Source: Pandoraea captiosa
GTDB lineage: Bacteria; Pseudomonadota; Gammaproteobacteria; Burkholderiales; Burkholderiaceae
Direction of reading: 5' to 3'
Length of the DNA: 64,000 nt
Assembly: GCF_902459775.1 (NCBI RefSeq)
Contig: NZ_CABPSQ010000002.1
Coordinates: 434,001 to 498,000 of the forward strand
Shown: positions 18,626-27,511 of the stretch, in pieces
How positions within the stretch are numbered: the first letter of the stretch is position 1
Layout of the letters: each line of letters begins with the position of its first letter
Notes under the pieces: model-generated
The model's database searches: none
What the model saw: the letters and a program-made list of their open reading frames with translations, nothing else
Told to the model about the DNA's origin: nothing
Program-made: the position numbers and the translations under genes

Positions 18626-18955
18626 AGGGCAATTCGAGGGGAAACCATCTCCGAAACAGTACAGACAGCGTACGGTGTACGGGTAAATCCCGAGCGCGCG
18701 GCACACACGTGCGCGCCCACGGGGCGCGGCATTGCCGGGTGTCCGCTACATCGGCTGTTGCCAATACAGTTTGGGTGATTGACCGATACAGAATAACCAT
18801 ATTCCGCGTTACTGTACATGTCTGTATCGGTCGGCCTCTCGTAGCATCGTTCCATCTACCCGTGTGACGGCGTTCGTCGCCGGAACAACCTGACTGAACC
18901 CAGCCCAACCCTGCCGAACCCCACCTAACCCTACCCAGCCTTGGGGAGACCCGCG
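18626..18955. promoter_or_regulatory. Divergent control region between mocR-like and aminotransferase genes
   Basis: 330 bp without a gene. GACCGATACAG (18781-18791) and CTGTATCGGTC (18822-18832) are perfect 11-bp inverted arms with a 30-bp spacer. Further ATACAG, CTGTAC and ACAGTACAGACAG elements lie at 18656-18825. Repeated half-sites spread over several helical turns are typical of MocR operators. A 10-bp periodic repeat follows at 18881-18940. Confidence 0.65.
18881..18940 (+). repeat. Degenerate 10-bp tandem repeat, six units
   Basis: Six successive 10-mers, most ending in AACC, with a consensus close to CNNCCNAACC. They lie immediately before the Shine-Dalgarno of the aminotransferase gene, so they are probably in its 5' leader. 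The strand is pyrimidine-rich and G-poor. Confidence 0.7.
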
Positions 18956-20287
18956 ATGAACATGATGAAAGCGCTCAATCTCGACATGACGGCGTTCTGG
19001 ATGCCGTTCACCAACAACCGTCAGTTCAAGAGCGCGCCGCGCCTGCTCACCCGCGCCGAGGGCATGTACTACACGTCGTCGGACAATCGACAGATCCTCG
19101 ACGGCACCGCAGGTCTTTGGTGCGTGAACGCCGGTCACTGCCGCACGGAAATCGTCGAGGCGATTCGTCAGCAAGCGGGCGAAATGGACTTCGCACCGAC
19201 CTTCCAGATGGGCCACCCCAAGGCGTTCGAAGCGGCGGCCAAGATCGCCGAGATCACGCCGCAAGGGCTCGACCGCATCTTCTTCACGAACTCGGGATCG
19301 GAATCGGTGGACACGGCGCTGAAGATCGCGCTTGCCTATCATCGCGCCCGTGGCGAAGGCCAGCGCACGCGCCTTATCGGCCGCGAGCGCGGCTATCACG
19401 GCGTGGGCTTCGGTGGCATCTCGGTAGGCGGCATCTCGCCGAACCGCAAGGCGTATTCGGGCCAGTTGCTGCCCGCCGTCGATCATCTGCCGCACACGCT
19501 CAATATCAAGGAAGCCGCCTTCACGAAGGGACAGCCCGCATGGGGCGCGCATCTGGCCGACGAACTGGAGCGTCTCGTCACGCTGCACGACGCCTCGACC
19601 ATCGCTGCCGTGATCGTGGAGCCGCTTGCCGGGTCCACCGGTGTGCTGGTGCCGCCGCAAGGCTATCTGCAAAAGCTGCGCGAGATCTGCGACAAGCACG
19701 GCATCCTGCTGATTTTCGACGAAGTCATTACCGGCCTCGGTCGCCTGGGCAAGCCGTTCGCGGCGCAATACTTCAACGTGACGCCGGACATCATCACGAT
19801 GGCCAAGGGCGTGAACAACGCCGCCGTGCCGATGGGCGCCGTGGCCGTGAAGACCAGCGTGCACGACACGATCGTCGACGCCGGCAACACGGGCGCGATC
19901 GAGTTCTTCCACGGCTACACGTACTCGGGCCATCCCCTGGCTGCCGCTGCGGCGTGCGCGGCGCTCGACCTCTACAAAAGCGAGGGGCTGTTCGAGCGCG
20001 CTGCCAAGCTCGCGCCGCATTTCGAGAAGACGATTCACGGCCTGCGCGACCTGCCGAACGTCGTCGACATTCGCAATCTGGGGATGGTCGGCGGAATCGA
20101 ACTGGCAACGCGCGACGGCAAGCCGGGCGCGCGGGCGCATGAGATTTTCGTGAAGTGCTTCGAGCGGGGCGCACTCATCCGCTACACGGGCGATATCCTG
20201 GCGTTCTCGCCGCCGCTCATCATCAGCGAAGCGCAGATCGACGAACTGTTCGGCATCGTGGCGCAAGCCATTCGCGAGACGGCATAA
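18956..20287 (+). CDS. Omega-aminotransferase (beta-alanine:pyruvate type)
   Basis: Class III PLP-dependent aminotransferase, 443 aa, likely transferring an amino group from an omega-amino acid or amine to pyruvate. Motifs: DGTAGLWCVNAGHCR, NSGSESVDTALKIALAYHRARGE, IFDEVITGLGRLG (PLP-binding Asp), MAKGVNNAAVPMG (PLP lysine) and GYTYSGHPLAAAAA. The ATG at 18956 has GGGGAGA 7 bases upstream. Beta-alanine is the usual substrate of this subgroup; taurine or other amines are possible. Divergent MocR regulator. Confidence 0.92.
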   Translation: MNMMKALNLDMTAFWMPFTNNRQFKSAPRLLTRAEGMYYTSSDNRQILDGTAGLWCVNAGHCRTEIVEAIRQQAGEMDFAPTFQMGHPKAFEAAAKIAEITPQGLDRIFFTNSGSESVDTALKIALAYHRARGEGQRTRLIGRERGYHGVGFGGISVGGISPNRKAYSGQLLPAVDHLPHTLNIKEAAFTKGQPAWGAHLADELERLVTLHDASTIAAVIVEPLAGSTGVLVPPQGYLQKLREICDKHGILLIFDEVITGLGRLGKPFAAQYFNVTPDIITMAKGVNNAAVPMGAVAVKTSVHDTIVDAGNTGAIEFFHGYTYSGHPLAAAAACAALDLYKSEGLFERAAKLAPHFEKTIHGLRDLPNVVDIRNLGMVGGIELATRDGKPGARAHEIFVKCFERGALIRYTGDILAFSPPLIISEAQIDELFGIVAQAIRETA

Positions 20288-20313
20288 GCAATGGCATAAG
20301 CAACGGCATTGGC
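20281..20313 (+). repeat. 12-bp repeat across the aminotransferase stop codon
   Basis: GGCATAAGCAAT (20281-20292) and GGCATAAGCAAC (20293-20304) are followed by a partial third unit. The stop codon TAA lies in the first unit, so the array looks like a duplication of the gene's end. Confidence 0.8.
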
Positions 20314-20335
20314 GCCATCGCGATGACGTCATGCG

Positions 20336-20370
20336 AAAACGCCGTCCGGGAGACCCCGGACGGCGTTTTT
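20336..20370 (+). terminator. Rho-independent terminator of aminotransferase
   Basis: Arms ACGCCGTCCGGG (20339-20350) and CCCGGACGGCGT (20355-20366) pair perfectly over 12 bp with a 4-base loop, followed by TTTT and preceded by AAAA. It may also work on the minus strand for pxpA. Confidence 0.9.
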
Positions 20371-20390
20371 CGTTGGTGCGGTGTGTTTGC

Positions 20391-20450
20391 CGATTCGACC
20401 CGAAGCGACCCGACGCGACCCGACGCGACCCGATCGGACCCGATTCGATC
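20391..20450. repeat. 10-bp tandem repeat, about six units
   Basis: Units of CGA(C/A)GCGACC type follow in exact 10-bp register: CGATTCGACC, CGAAGCGACC, CGACGCGACC twice, CGATCGGACC, CGATTCGATC. The array fills the space between the terminator and the 3' end of pxpA and touches the pxpA stop codon. Confidence 0.85.
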
Positions 20451-21193
20451 TATCGCACCGGCGCGATCTCGATGCCTTCATCGAGCAGGAAGCTGCGAAT
20501 GCGCCTCGCGAATTCCAGCGCGTGTTCGCCATCGCCGTGCAGGCAAACGGTTTGCGCCTGAATCGGCACGAACGTGCCGTCGATGGCGCGAACACGCTGC
20601 TCTCTGACCATCATCAACGTTTGTGCCAGCGCCTCTTCTTCCCGTTCGATCAGCGCACCCGGCGTGCCGCGTTTGACGAGCGAGCCGTCGGGGTTGTACC
20701 CACGATCGGCGAACACTTCCTCGACGGCCGTCATGCCGGCCGCGCGGGCCGCCTTCACCATTTCACCGCCCGCCAACCCGAAGACGGCAAGATCGGTATC
20801 GAACGCGCGAATGGCTTCGACCAGTGTTTCGGCCAATGCCGGGTCGCGCGCCGCCTGGTTGTATAGCGCACCGTGCGGTTTGACATGCGAGAGCCAGCCA
20901 CCCTGTGCGCGCACCAGCGCGGCGAGGGCGCCGATCTGATACAGCATGCCCGCACGAATTTCGTCGAGCGGTAGTTGCATTTCGGTGCGTCCGAAATTCT
21001 CGCGATCGGGAAAGCTGGGATGCGCGCCGATGGCGACACCGTTCTCCAGTGCCCAGCGCACGACCTGCTGCATCGTGCCCGCATCGCCCGCGTGCCAGCC
21101 GCACGCCACGTTGGCCGAGCTCACGAGCGCGAGCAGCGCTTCGTCGTAATCGCAACCTTCTCCGAGGTCGACATTCAGGTCAATCTTCGTCAT
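20450..21193 (-). CDS. pxpA: 5-oxoprolinase subunit A (LamB/YcsF)
   Basis: Subunit of ATP-dependent 5-oxoprolinase, which opens 5-oxoproline to glutamate; 247 aa. Family marks: [11 protein letters not shown] at the start, [34 protein letters not shown] and the C-terminal QTVCLHGD. A strong AGGAGA precedes the ATG. It is third in the minus-strand order pxpB-pxpC-pxpA, 42 bp after pxpC. Confidence 0.95.
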   Translation of the reverse strand: MTKIDLNVDLGEGCDYDEALLALVSSANVACGWHAGDAGTMQQVVRWALENGVAIGAHPSFPDRENFGRTEMQLPLDEIRAGMLYQIGALAALVRAQGGWLSHVKPHGALYNQAARDPALAETLVEAIRAFDTDLAVFGLAGGEMVKAARAAGMTAVEEVFADRGYNPDGSLVKRGTPGALIEREEEALAQTLMMVREQRVRAIDGTFVPIQAQTVCLHGDGEHALEFARRIRSFLLDEGIEIAPVR

Positions 21194-21235
21194 GAGTTCT
21201 CCTGCGCAAACACCGCCATCTCTGTCGACGCCGGC

Positions 21236-22249
21236 TCACGCACGTTGGCGCGTGATGGCCGGGATCTTCGGCGAATGCAGAATGCCGCGGTCGTGCCAGG
21301 CGAGCGCGCGCTCGATCTGGTCAAGATAGCGCAGTTGCTCGCGCAGCGCTTCCCGAGCCTCGGCGGGGGTGCATTCCGAAAAGTAGAGCGTGCTGCCGAG
21401 CCGTGCCTGTCCCAGACGCCACAGATCCGCACTGATCACCACGCCGATCTTCGGATACCCGCCTGTCGTTTGCGCGTCGGCCAGCAAAATGATGGGTTGC
21501 CCCGATGGCGGCACCTGAATCACACCCGGCAGTACGCCGTGCGAGAGCAGGTCGTGCAGGCGGTTCTTCTTGCGCGCGAGCGGCTCGGGACCCGAGAGGC
21601 GGTAGCCCATGCGGTTGCTGTTGGGCGTGACCTGCCAGGGGTTCTCCCAGAAGCTCTTGTGCGTGGCGGCGGTGAAGTCGTCGTACTCGGGGCCGGGCAG
21701 CACGCGCACGCGATGCGCCAGCGGGTCGGACAACCATAGCGGCGGGCGAACGCCCAGCGGTTCGGCGTTGCGCGCGGCGGCGCTCGGATGCCCGATGGCG
21801 ACGCGGTCCCCATCGCGCAGCGCGCGTCCCTCGAAGCCGCCGAACGCAGCGCTCAGGTCGGTGCTGCGTGAGCCGAGCGTCTCGGGCACGTCGATGCCGC
21901 CTGCCACGGCAAGGTACGTGCGCATGCCGAAGCGCGACGGGCGTAGCGTCAAGGTCTGGCCGCGTGCGACGGGGAACCGCCACCACGACCACACGGGCGT
22001 GCCGTCCAGATCCGCATGACAGTCCGCGCCGGTCAGCGAGACGAGGGTGGCGGACGTGAAGCGCATCACGCACGTTCCCATCGTGATTTCGAGGGTGGCG
22101 GCGTTCAGGTCGTTGCCGACGAGACGGTTGGCGACGGCACAGGCGAGCGGATCGAGGGCGCCGCCACTGGCAACGCCGAATTCGCGCTGACGGGGTCGGC
22201 CCAGATCCTGCACCGTGGTGAGCAGGCCGGCACGCTGGATTTCGATCAC
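21236..22249 (-). CDS. pxpC: 5-oxoprolinase subunit C (biotin-dependent carboxyltransferase family)
   Basis: Second catalytic component of 5-oxoprolinase (KipA-like), 337 aa. Characteristic segments: GLLTTVQDLGRPRQREFGV, GALDPLACAVANRLVGND, MGYRLSGPEPL and LLADAQTTGGYPKIG. The start is GTG at 22249, overlapping the pxpB stop (GTGA), which supports it. It works in a complex with PxpB and PxpA. Confidence 0.95.
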   Translation of the reverse strand: MIEIQRAGLLTTVQDLGRPRQREFGVASGGALDPLACAVANRLVGNDLNAATLEITMGTCVMRFTSATLVSLTGADCHADLDGTPVWSWWRFPVARGQTLTLRPSRFGMRTYLAVAGGIDVPETLGSRSTDLSAAFGGFEGRALRDGDRVAIGHPSAAARNAEPLGVRPPLWLSDPLAHRVRVLPGPEYDDFTAATHKSFWENPWQVTPNSNRMGYRLSGPEPLARKKNRLHDLLSHGVLPGVIQVPPSGQPIILLADAQTTGGYPKIGVVISADLWRLGQARLGSTLYFSECTPAEAREALREQLRYLDQIERALAWHDRGILHSPKIPAITRQRA

Positions 22250-22908
22250 AGGTCGAGACTCGCGATGGTGAAGCGCACGCGGTCACCCGGCGCCAGGAGG
22301 GCGGGCGGGTTCGCGGCGGGGTCGAACAGGGCGCTCGTGGCGTGGCCGATGATCTGCCAGCCGCCGGGCGAATTGAGTGGGTAGATGCCCGTCTGATTGC
22401 CGCCGATGCCAACGGACCCGGCGGGCACCGACAGCCGGGGTTCGGCGCGGCGCGGCGCGGCAATCGAATCGTCGAGGCCGCCCAGATAGGCAAAGCCCGG
22501 CTGGAATCCCAGGAAGTAGACGACGTATTCCGGCGCCGTGTGGCGTTGCACGACCGTCTTCGGTTGCAGGCGCGCGTGTTTGGCGACGTCTGCGAGATCG
22601 GGGCCGTGTTTGCCGCCGTAGTGAACCGGGATCTCGATGTCGCGTCCCACTTCGCCCGCCGCCGGCTGGGTTTGCCACGCGTCGCGCAGACGCTCACCCA
22701 GCACCTCGATGTCGGTGGCGAGCGGGTCGAAGAGCAGCGTGAGATTGTTCATGCCCGGCACGACCTCCCGCACGTCGGGCCAGTCGCGGGCGAGCGCCGC
22801 GACGTGCCAGACGCGGCGTTGTGTGGCGAGCGTAGCCGACGTGGAAGTGGTGCCGGCTTCGCACACGAGCGCACTGTCGCCGAGCGGCAGAATCTTGAGC
22901 GTTGTCAT
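22246..22908 (-). CDS. pxpB: 5-oxoprolinase subunit B (KipI-like)
   Basis: Partner of PxpC in 5-oxoproline activation, 220 aa. Typical features are the N-terminal PLGDSALVCEAG, the PVHYGGKHGPDLADVAKH block, VYFLGFQPGFAYLGGLD and PRLSVPAGSVGIGGNQTGIYP. It starts 3 bp after the stop of the upstream cyclo-ligase gene, so both are probably on one transcript. Confidence 0.95.
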   Translation of the reverse strand: MTTLKILPLGDSALVCEAGTTSTSATLATQRRVWHVAALARDWPDVREVVPGMNNLTLLFDPLATDIEVLGERLRDAWQTQPAAGEVGRDIEIPVHYGGKHGPDLADVAKHARLQPKTVVQRHTAPEYVVYFLGFQPGFAYLGGLDDSIAAPRRAEPRLSVPAGSVGIGGNQTGIYPLNSPGGWQIIGHATSALFDPAANPPALLAPGDRVRFTIASLDL

Positions 22909-22911
22909 GGA

Positions 22912-23595
22912 TTAGCGTGGATTGCGGCAGACGCCCGCCGGATGGCGCGCAAAGGTGGCGGATTCCGTCACGATGGCGTCGAGCGCCAGATCATGCGCTT
23001 CGGCGCTGAGATGTTCGATTTCGAGGACATCGTACGCGATGCCGAGCGTTTGCGGTGCAGGTGCCATCGAATGGAGCGTGCGGTCGTAAAAGCCGCCACC
23101 GTAGCCGAGGCGCAGGCCGTCGCGCGTGAAGCCCACACACGGCACCAGCAGCAGGTCGGGCACCAGCACTTCGGTCTCGCGCGGCACCGGAATGCGATAG
23201 CGGCCTTCCATCATGGGGGTGTCCGGTGTCCAGCGGTGGAAGACGAGCGGCGCCGCCGGTGCGGTGACGACGGGCAGGGCGGCCTGCCGAGCCGCCGGGC
23301 GACCTGTTGTCACCGCATCGGCGTCGGCCTGTGCGAGCCAGTCGGCGACGACGGCGCGGGCGTCGAATTCCCCCTGAATCGGCCAGTAGAACCCGACGCA
23401 GCGCGGCGCGCGGCGAGCCAGTTCGTCGGCGAGCCGCAGGGCGAGCGCGGCGTCGCGCGCGGCACGCCCTTCGAGGGTGCTGCGAGCTTCGAGCAACGCC
23501 TTGCGCAGCCGGGCTTTCGCGGGCGTTGCATCCGCCTCATTTCCCGACGTCTGGGCCGCCGATTGGGCGGGGTCCCGTGCTATGCTTGAATTCAC
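22912..23595 (-). CDS. 5-formyltetrahydrofolate cyclo-ligase
   Basis: Converts 5-formyl-THF to 5,10-methenyl-THF with ATP; 227 aa. Family motifs: KARLRKALLEAR at the start of the fold (residue ~27), YWPIQGEFD, and LRLGYGGGFYDRTL near the C-terminus. The start is GTG at 23595; an in-frame TAA lies 6 bases upstream and there is no later ATG/GTG before the fold, so this start is forced. Only 22 bp separate it from the divergent lytic transglycosylase start. Confidence 0.93.
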   Translation of the reverse strand: MNSSIARDPAQSAAQTSGNEADATPAKARLRKALLEARSTLEGRAARDAALALRLADELARRAPRCVGFYWPIQGEFDARAVVADWLAQADADAVTTGRPAARQAALPVVTAPAAPLVFHRWTPDTPMMEGRYRIPVPRETEVLVPDLLLVPCVGFTRDGLRLGYGGGFYDRTLHSMAPAPQTLGIAYDVLEIEHLSAEAHDLALDAIVTESATFARHPAGVCRNPR

Positions 23596-23617
23596 TTTTT
23601 ACCCGACGCTCCCGAAG

Positions 23618-25624
23618 ATGTCCGAACGTTTGACCCGAGTATATCGCGCCGCCGCGCTTGCCCTGACTGCCGTAACGCTGGTGGCATGCAGCACGACCGA
23701 GGCGACCGGCCGTCCCAAGGCGCAGACGGCGGCAAGCCGCTCGGCAACGTCTGCCGACGCGCTTTCGCAGCGCTCGCCGGATGACATCTTCGTCCAGCTG
23801 CGTGACGCTGCCCGCAGCAACGATACGCCGCGTGTCGCCGCGCTCGCCGCCATGCTCTCCGACTACGACGTGCCGTCGTACGTCCAGTACTTCCAGATCA
23901 AGTCACGCATGTTCGATCGCTCGGGCAAGGCGCTGATCGACACGCCCGACGACGAAATTCGCGCCTTCCTGCGCACGTACGACGGTCAGGCCATCGCTGA
24001 TCGCCTGCGCAACGACTGGCTGCTTTCGCTGGGTAAGCGGCACGACTGGCAAACGTTCGACGCGCAGTATCCGAAGTTCGTCCTCGACGACGATACCCAG
24101 GTCAAGTGCTATGCGCTGATGTCGCGCGCCTCGCGTGGCGAGAACGTGACGCAGGCGGCCATCGATTTGCTGACCACGCCGAAGTACTACGGCGACGGTT
24201 GCGTCGACATGATCAATACGCTGGCGGCGAGCGGTCAGTTGCCGCGCAAGGAAGTCTGGCATCAGATTCGCCTGGCCTACGAAGAGAACTACACCTCGCT
24301 TGGCAAGCAGATTGCCGATGCGCTGGGCGCCGCACGTCCGGACGACACCCTGCTCGATATGGCGGCCACGCGCCCGGCACAGATTCTCGCGCGCGGCGTG
24401 GACGGCTCGGAGGCGTCGCGCCAGCTCGCGCTGCTCGCCACCGTTCGCATGGCCCGCTCGGACGCCATGCTGGCCGCGAGCAATTTCGGCAGCATCGCCG
24501 GCAGCCTGTCGCAGGACGAGCGCGCCATCGGTTGGGGCGCGATCGGCATGCGCGGCGCGTTGTCGCAGAACCCGATGGCGATCAACTGGTATCGCCAGGC
24601 AGGCAACGCCAAGCTCTCCAACACGGCGCAGGAGTGGAAGATCCGTGCGGCGCTGCGCGCAGGCGACTGGAATCTCGTGCGTACCGGTATCGAAGCAATG
24701 CCCGCCGCATTGCGCGACGACGGCGTGTGGACTTACTGGTACGGCCGCGCGCTGCGCGAAGCGGGACAAGCGGATGCCGCCCGTGCACAGTTCCAGAAAA
24801 TTGCCTCGCAACCGAATTTCTACGGGCAACTCGCGAACGAAGAACTCGGCAACAAGACGGCGCTGCCGCCGCGCACCACCGTCACGCAAGCCGAAATCGA
24901 CGCGAACCGTTCCAACCCCGGCTTCCTGCGCGCGGCGAAGTTCTACGACCTGGGCCTGCGTTTCGAAGGCAACCGCGAGTGGAACTGGGAATTGCGCAAC
25001 ATGACCGACCGTCAGCTGATCGCCGCCGCGCAGTACGCCAACGGCATCGAACTGTTCGACCGCGCCGTGAACACGGCGGATCGTACGAAGGTGGAGCATG
25101 ACTTCACGCTGCGCTATCTGATGCCGTTCCGCGACAAGGTCGACCGCTTCTCCAAGAGCGTCGATCTGGACGAAGCGTGGGCCTACGGCCTGATCCGCCA
25201 GGAGTCGCGTTTCATCATCAATGCCCGCTCGTCGGCTGGCGCCGGCGGTCTGATGCAGGTCATGCCGGCGACGGCCAAGATGGTCGCCAAGCAGATCGGC
25301 ATGGACTACAGCCCGGGCATGATGCACGACATCGACACCAACATCCGTCTGGGCACGAGCTATCTGTCGGGTATCTACAATCAGTTCGACGGATCGGCCG
25401 TGCTGGCATCTGCCGGTTACAACGCAGGTCCGGGGCGTCCGCGTACGTGGCGCTCTACGCTCGACCGTCCGGTCGAGGGCGCGATCTTCGCGGAGACGAT
25501 TCCGTTCAACGAGACGCGTCAGTATGTCGAGAACGTGTTGTCGAACACCACGTATTACTCGGCCATCATCACGGGCCGTCCGCAATCGCTCAAGGAGCGG
25601 CTCGGCGTAATCCTGCCCCAGTGA
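23618..25624 (+). CDS. Soluble lytic murein transglycosylase, lipoprotein
   Basis: Peptidoglycan lytic transglycosylase of the Slt70 type, 668 aa. Signal peptide with lipobox LVAC (Cys about residue 23) predicts an outer-membrane lipoprotein. A long helical U-shaped region (~50-480) is followed by an SLT domain: YGLIRQESRFIINARSSAGA with the catalytic Glu, GLMQVMPATAK, and SAGYNAGPGRPRTW. The start MSERLT at 23618 gives a compact signal sequence; 23582 is an in-frame alternative that would overlap the divergent gene. Confidence 0.93.
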   Translation: MSERLTRVYRAAALALTAVTLVACSTTEATGRPKAQTAASRSATSADALSQRSPDDIFVQLRDAARSNDTPRVAALAAMLSDYDVPSYVQYFQIKSRMFDRSGKALIDTPDDEIRAFLRTYDGQAIADRLRNDWLLSLGKRHDWQTFDAQYPKFVLDDDTQVKCYALMSRASRGENVTQAAIDLLTTPKYYGDGCVDMINTLAASGQLPRKEVWHQIRLAYEENYTSLGKQIADALGAARPDDTLLDMAATRPAQILARGVDGSEASRQLALLATVRMARSDAMLAASNFGSIAGSLSQDERAIGWGAIGMRGALSQNPMAINWYRQAGNAKLSNTAQEWKIRAALRAGDWNLVRTGIEAMPAALRDDGVWTYWYGRALREAGQADAARAQFQKIASQPNFYGQLANEELGNKTALPPRTTVTQAEIDANRSNPGFLRAAKFYDLGLRFEGNREWNWELRNMTDRQLIAAAQYANGIELFDRAVNTADRTKVEHDFTLRYLMPFRDKVDRFSKSVDLDEAWAYGLIRQESRFIINARSSAGAGGLMQVMPATAKMVAKQIGMDYSPGMMHDIDTNIRLGTSYLSGIYNQFDGSAVLASAGYNAGPGRPRTWRSTLDRPVEGAIFAETIPFNETRQYVENVLSNTTYYSAIITGRPQSLKERLGVILPQ

Positions 25625-25676
25625 CGGGGGCAGCGGTCGGGGCCGCGAACCCATGGTCATAACGCGGAGGTGACGC

Positions 25677-26627
25677 ATGCGCTATAACGTTTGTGTCGTC
25701 GGAGGCACCGGCTTCATCGGCAGCCATCTGGTAGCGAGACTGGTGACGATGGGGCATGTCGTGCGGTTACCGACTCGTCGTGTCGAGGCCGCCAAGGCGC
25801 TCGCCGTGCTGCCCGGCGTGGAACTCGTCGAATGCGACGTGCACGACCCGCGCGCGCTGGAGCGCGTGATCGCCGGCAGCGACGCCGTCATCAATCTCGT
25901 CGGCATTCTGCATGGCGATCGTGGCACGCCTTACGGTCGCGCCTTTGCGCGTGCGCACGTCGAGCTGCCGCGCAAGATTGCTCAGGCTTGCTCGGATCGC
26001 GGTATCGCGCGCGTGCTTCACATGAGCGCGCTCGGCGCCGATTCGAGCGGTCCGAGCATGTATCAGCGCTCGAAAGGCGATGGCGAAGTGGCGATTCGGG
26101 AGACGGGCATTGCTGCCACGATCTTCCGTCCGTCCGTTGTGTTCGGCCCCGGCGACAACTTCCTGAACACGTTTGCGAAGCTGCAACGCCGTTTGCCCAT
26201 CGTGCCGCTGGCGAGCGCGAAGGCGCGGTTTCAGCCGGTGTATGTCACGGACGTGGCGCAGGCGTTCGCCCAGTCGCTAGACAACGATGCCACCGTGGGC
26301 AAGACTTACGAGCTTGGCGGGCCGGACGTTTATACGTTGGAAGAACTGGTGCGCTTCGCCGGTGCAGCCTGCGGTTGCGAGCGACCGATTCTGCCGTTGC
26401 CGGACAGCACGGCGCGACTTCAGGCCGTGATCTTCGAGAAGTTGCCCGGCGAGCCGATCATCACACGCGACAACCTCGACTCGATGACGGTGGACAACGT
26501 CATGACCGGCCCGCTGGCGCCGGAACTGGGTCTCACGCCGAACGGCCTGGAGATCGCCGTCGACTATCTCAACGGCGGCAACTGGGAAAAGCGGATGGCG
26601 GACTATCGGCGTTTCGCCGGTCGCTGA
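25677..26627 (+). CDS. Complex I NDUFA9-like NAD(P)-binding protein
   Basis: Atypical short-chain dehydrogenase of 316 aa with the Rossmann motif VGGTGFIGSHL at residue 8. ALGADSSGPSMYQRSKGDGE and the FRPSVVFGPGD segment resemble NDUFA9-related proteins of proteobacteria. The enzymatic role is unproven; it may bind NADPH or quinone-related substrates. CGGAGG lies 7 bases before the ATG. It follows the transglycosylase after 52 bp. Confidence 0.9.
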   Translation: MRYNVCVVGGTGFIGSHLVARLVTMGHVVRLPTRRVEAAKALAVLPGVELVECDVHDPRALERVIAGSDAVINLVGILHGDRGTPYGRAFARAHVELPRKIAQACSDRGIARVLHMSALGADSSGPSMYQRSKGDGEVAIRETGIAATIFRPSVVFGPGDNFLNTFAKLQRRLPIVPLASAKARFQPVYVTDVAQAFAQSLDNDATVGKTYELGGPDVYTLEELVRFAGAACGCERPILPLPDSTARLQAVIFEKLPGEPIITRDNLDSMTVDNVMTGPLAPELGLTPNGLEIAVDYLNGGNWEKRMADYRRFAGR

Positions 26628-26705
26628 CGATCGCCGATGGTCGCTGACGGTGGGGTCCCGGCGTTCGGATTCAGACGTTCGACGCCCGCCATTATCCGAG
26701 CGACT

Positions 26706-26799
26706 GGCGTGATCGGCGCGATCGGCGTGATGGGCACTACTGACGTTGCGACTGTGCGATCGCCGTCGCCGTCGTCATCGTCATCGCCATCGTCATGCG
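26706..26799. repeat. 9-bp repeats and TCG/TCA/GCC trinucleotide tract
   Basis: GGCGTGATC, GGCGCGATC and GGCGTGATG follow one another at 26706-26732. At 26759-26797 there is an almost uninterrupted run of trinucleotides (CGC/CGT/CAT-type), equivalent to GCC-GTC-ATC repeats. The 239 bp gap between the NDUFA9-like and GST genes is largely made of such simple sequence. Confidence 0.75.
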
Positions 26800-26866
26800 T
26801 AGTCCCTCTCGATAAATCAATGGAAACGCGCGACACCCCGGTGCCGCGCGAGCAAGGAAAGCCCTC

Positions 26867-27511
26867 ATGCAACTCATCATCGCCAACAAAAAATACTCCT
26901 CATGGTCGATGCGCCCGTGGGTGCTGCTCAAGCATTTCGGCATCGCCTTCGAAGAAAAGAATGTGTGGCTGGCGCAGCAGGACTCGCGCGAGCAGATCTT
27001 GCGGTATTCGCCCACGGGCAAAGTTCCCTGTCTGATCGACAACGGCATTACCGTGTGGGACTCGCTCGCGATCTGCGAGTATCTGGCCGACGCCTATGCG
27101 CACCTCCCCCTCTGGCCGAAATCGCTTGGCACGCGCGCGCACGCCCGCAGCGTCTGCGCGGAGATGCATAGCGGCTTCACGGCGTTGCGCACGAACATGT
27201 GGATGAACGTGGCGGCGCACTGGCCGGGCGCGAGCGCCACACCGGAAGTGCTCGCGGACGTGCGGCGCATCGAGGCGATCTGGGAGGATTGCCTCGCGCG
27301 CTACGAAGGCCCGTTCCTGTTCGGGGATTTCTCGATTGCCGACGCGTTCTACGCGCCGGTCGTGATGCGATTCGCGACGTTCGAGCCGACGTTGTCCGCT
27401 CACGCGCAGGCCTACGCCGATCGCATTCGCGAAGTGCCGGCGGTGCAGGCATGGGTCGCAGGCGGGCGCGCCGAGACGCAAAGCATCGCTTTCTACGACG
27501 TGCGTCCATGA
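26867..27511 (+). CDS. Glutathione S-transferase family protein
   Basis: GST of 214 aa. The N-terminal thioredoxin-like half has KYSSWSMRPWVLLKHFG, KVPCLIDNG and DSLAICEYLAD (glutathione-binding region). The all-helical C-terminal half has FLFGDFSIADAFYAPV, the usual GST N-capping motif. AAGGAAAG precedes the ATG. The stop overlaps the start of the CCA-adding enzyme gene as ATGA. Its specific substrate is unknown. Confidence 0.92.
   Translation: MQLIIANKKYSSWSMRPWVLLKHFGIAFEEKNVWLAQQDSREQILRYSPTGKVPCLIDNGITVWDSLAICEYLADAYAHLPLWPKSLGTRAHARSVCAEMHSGFTALRTNMWMNVAAHWPGASATPEVLADVRRIEAIWEDCLARYEGPFLFGDFSIADAFYAPVVMRFATFEPTLSAHAQAYADRIREVPAVQAWVAGGRAETQSIAFYDVRP

Noticed and set aside
18809-20332. 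507-codon minus-strand open frame opposite the aminotransferase gene
   Set aside because: It is the antisense shadow of a certain gene in high-GC DNA, and the translation is rich in Arg/His/Ala without motifs. Similar long shadows lie opposite the urt genes (10109-11776) and the transglycosylase (23903-25678).
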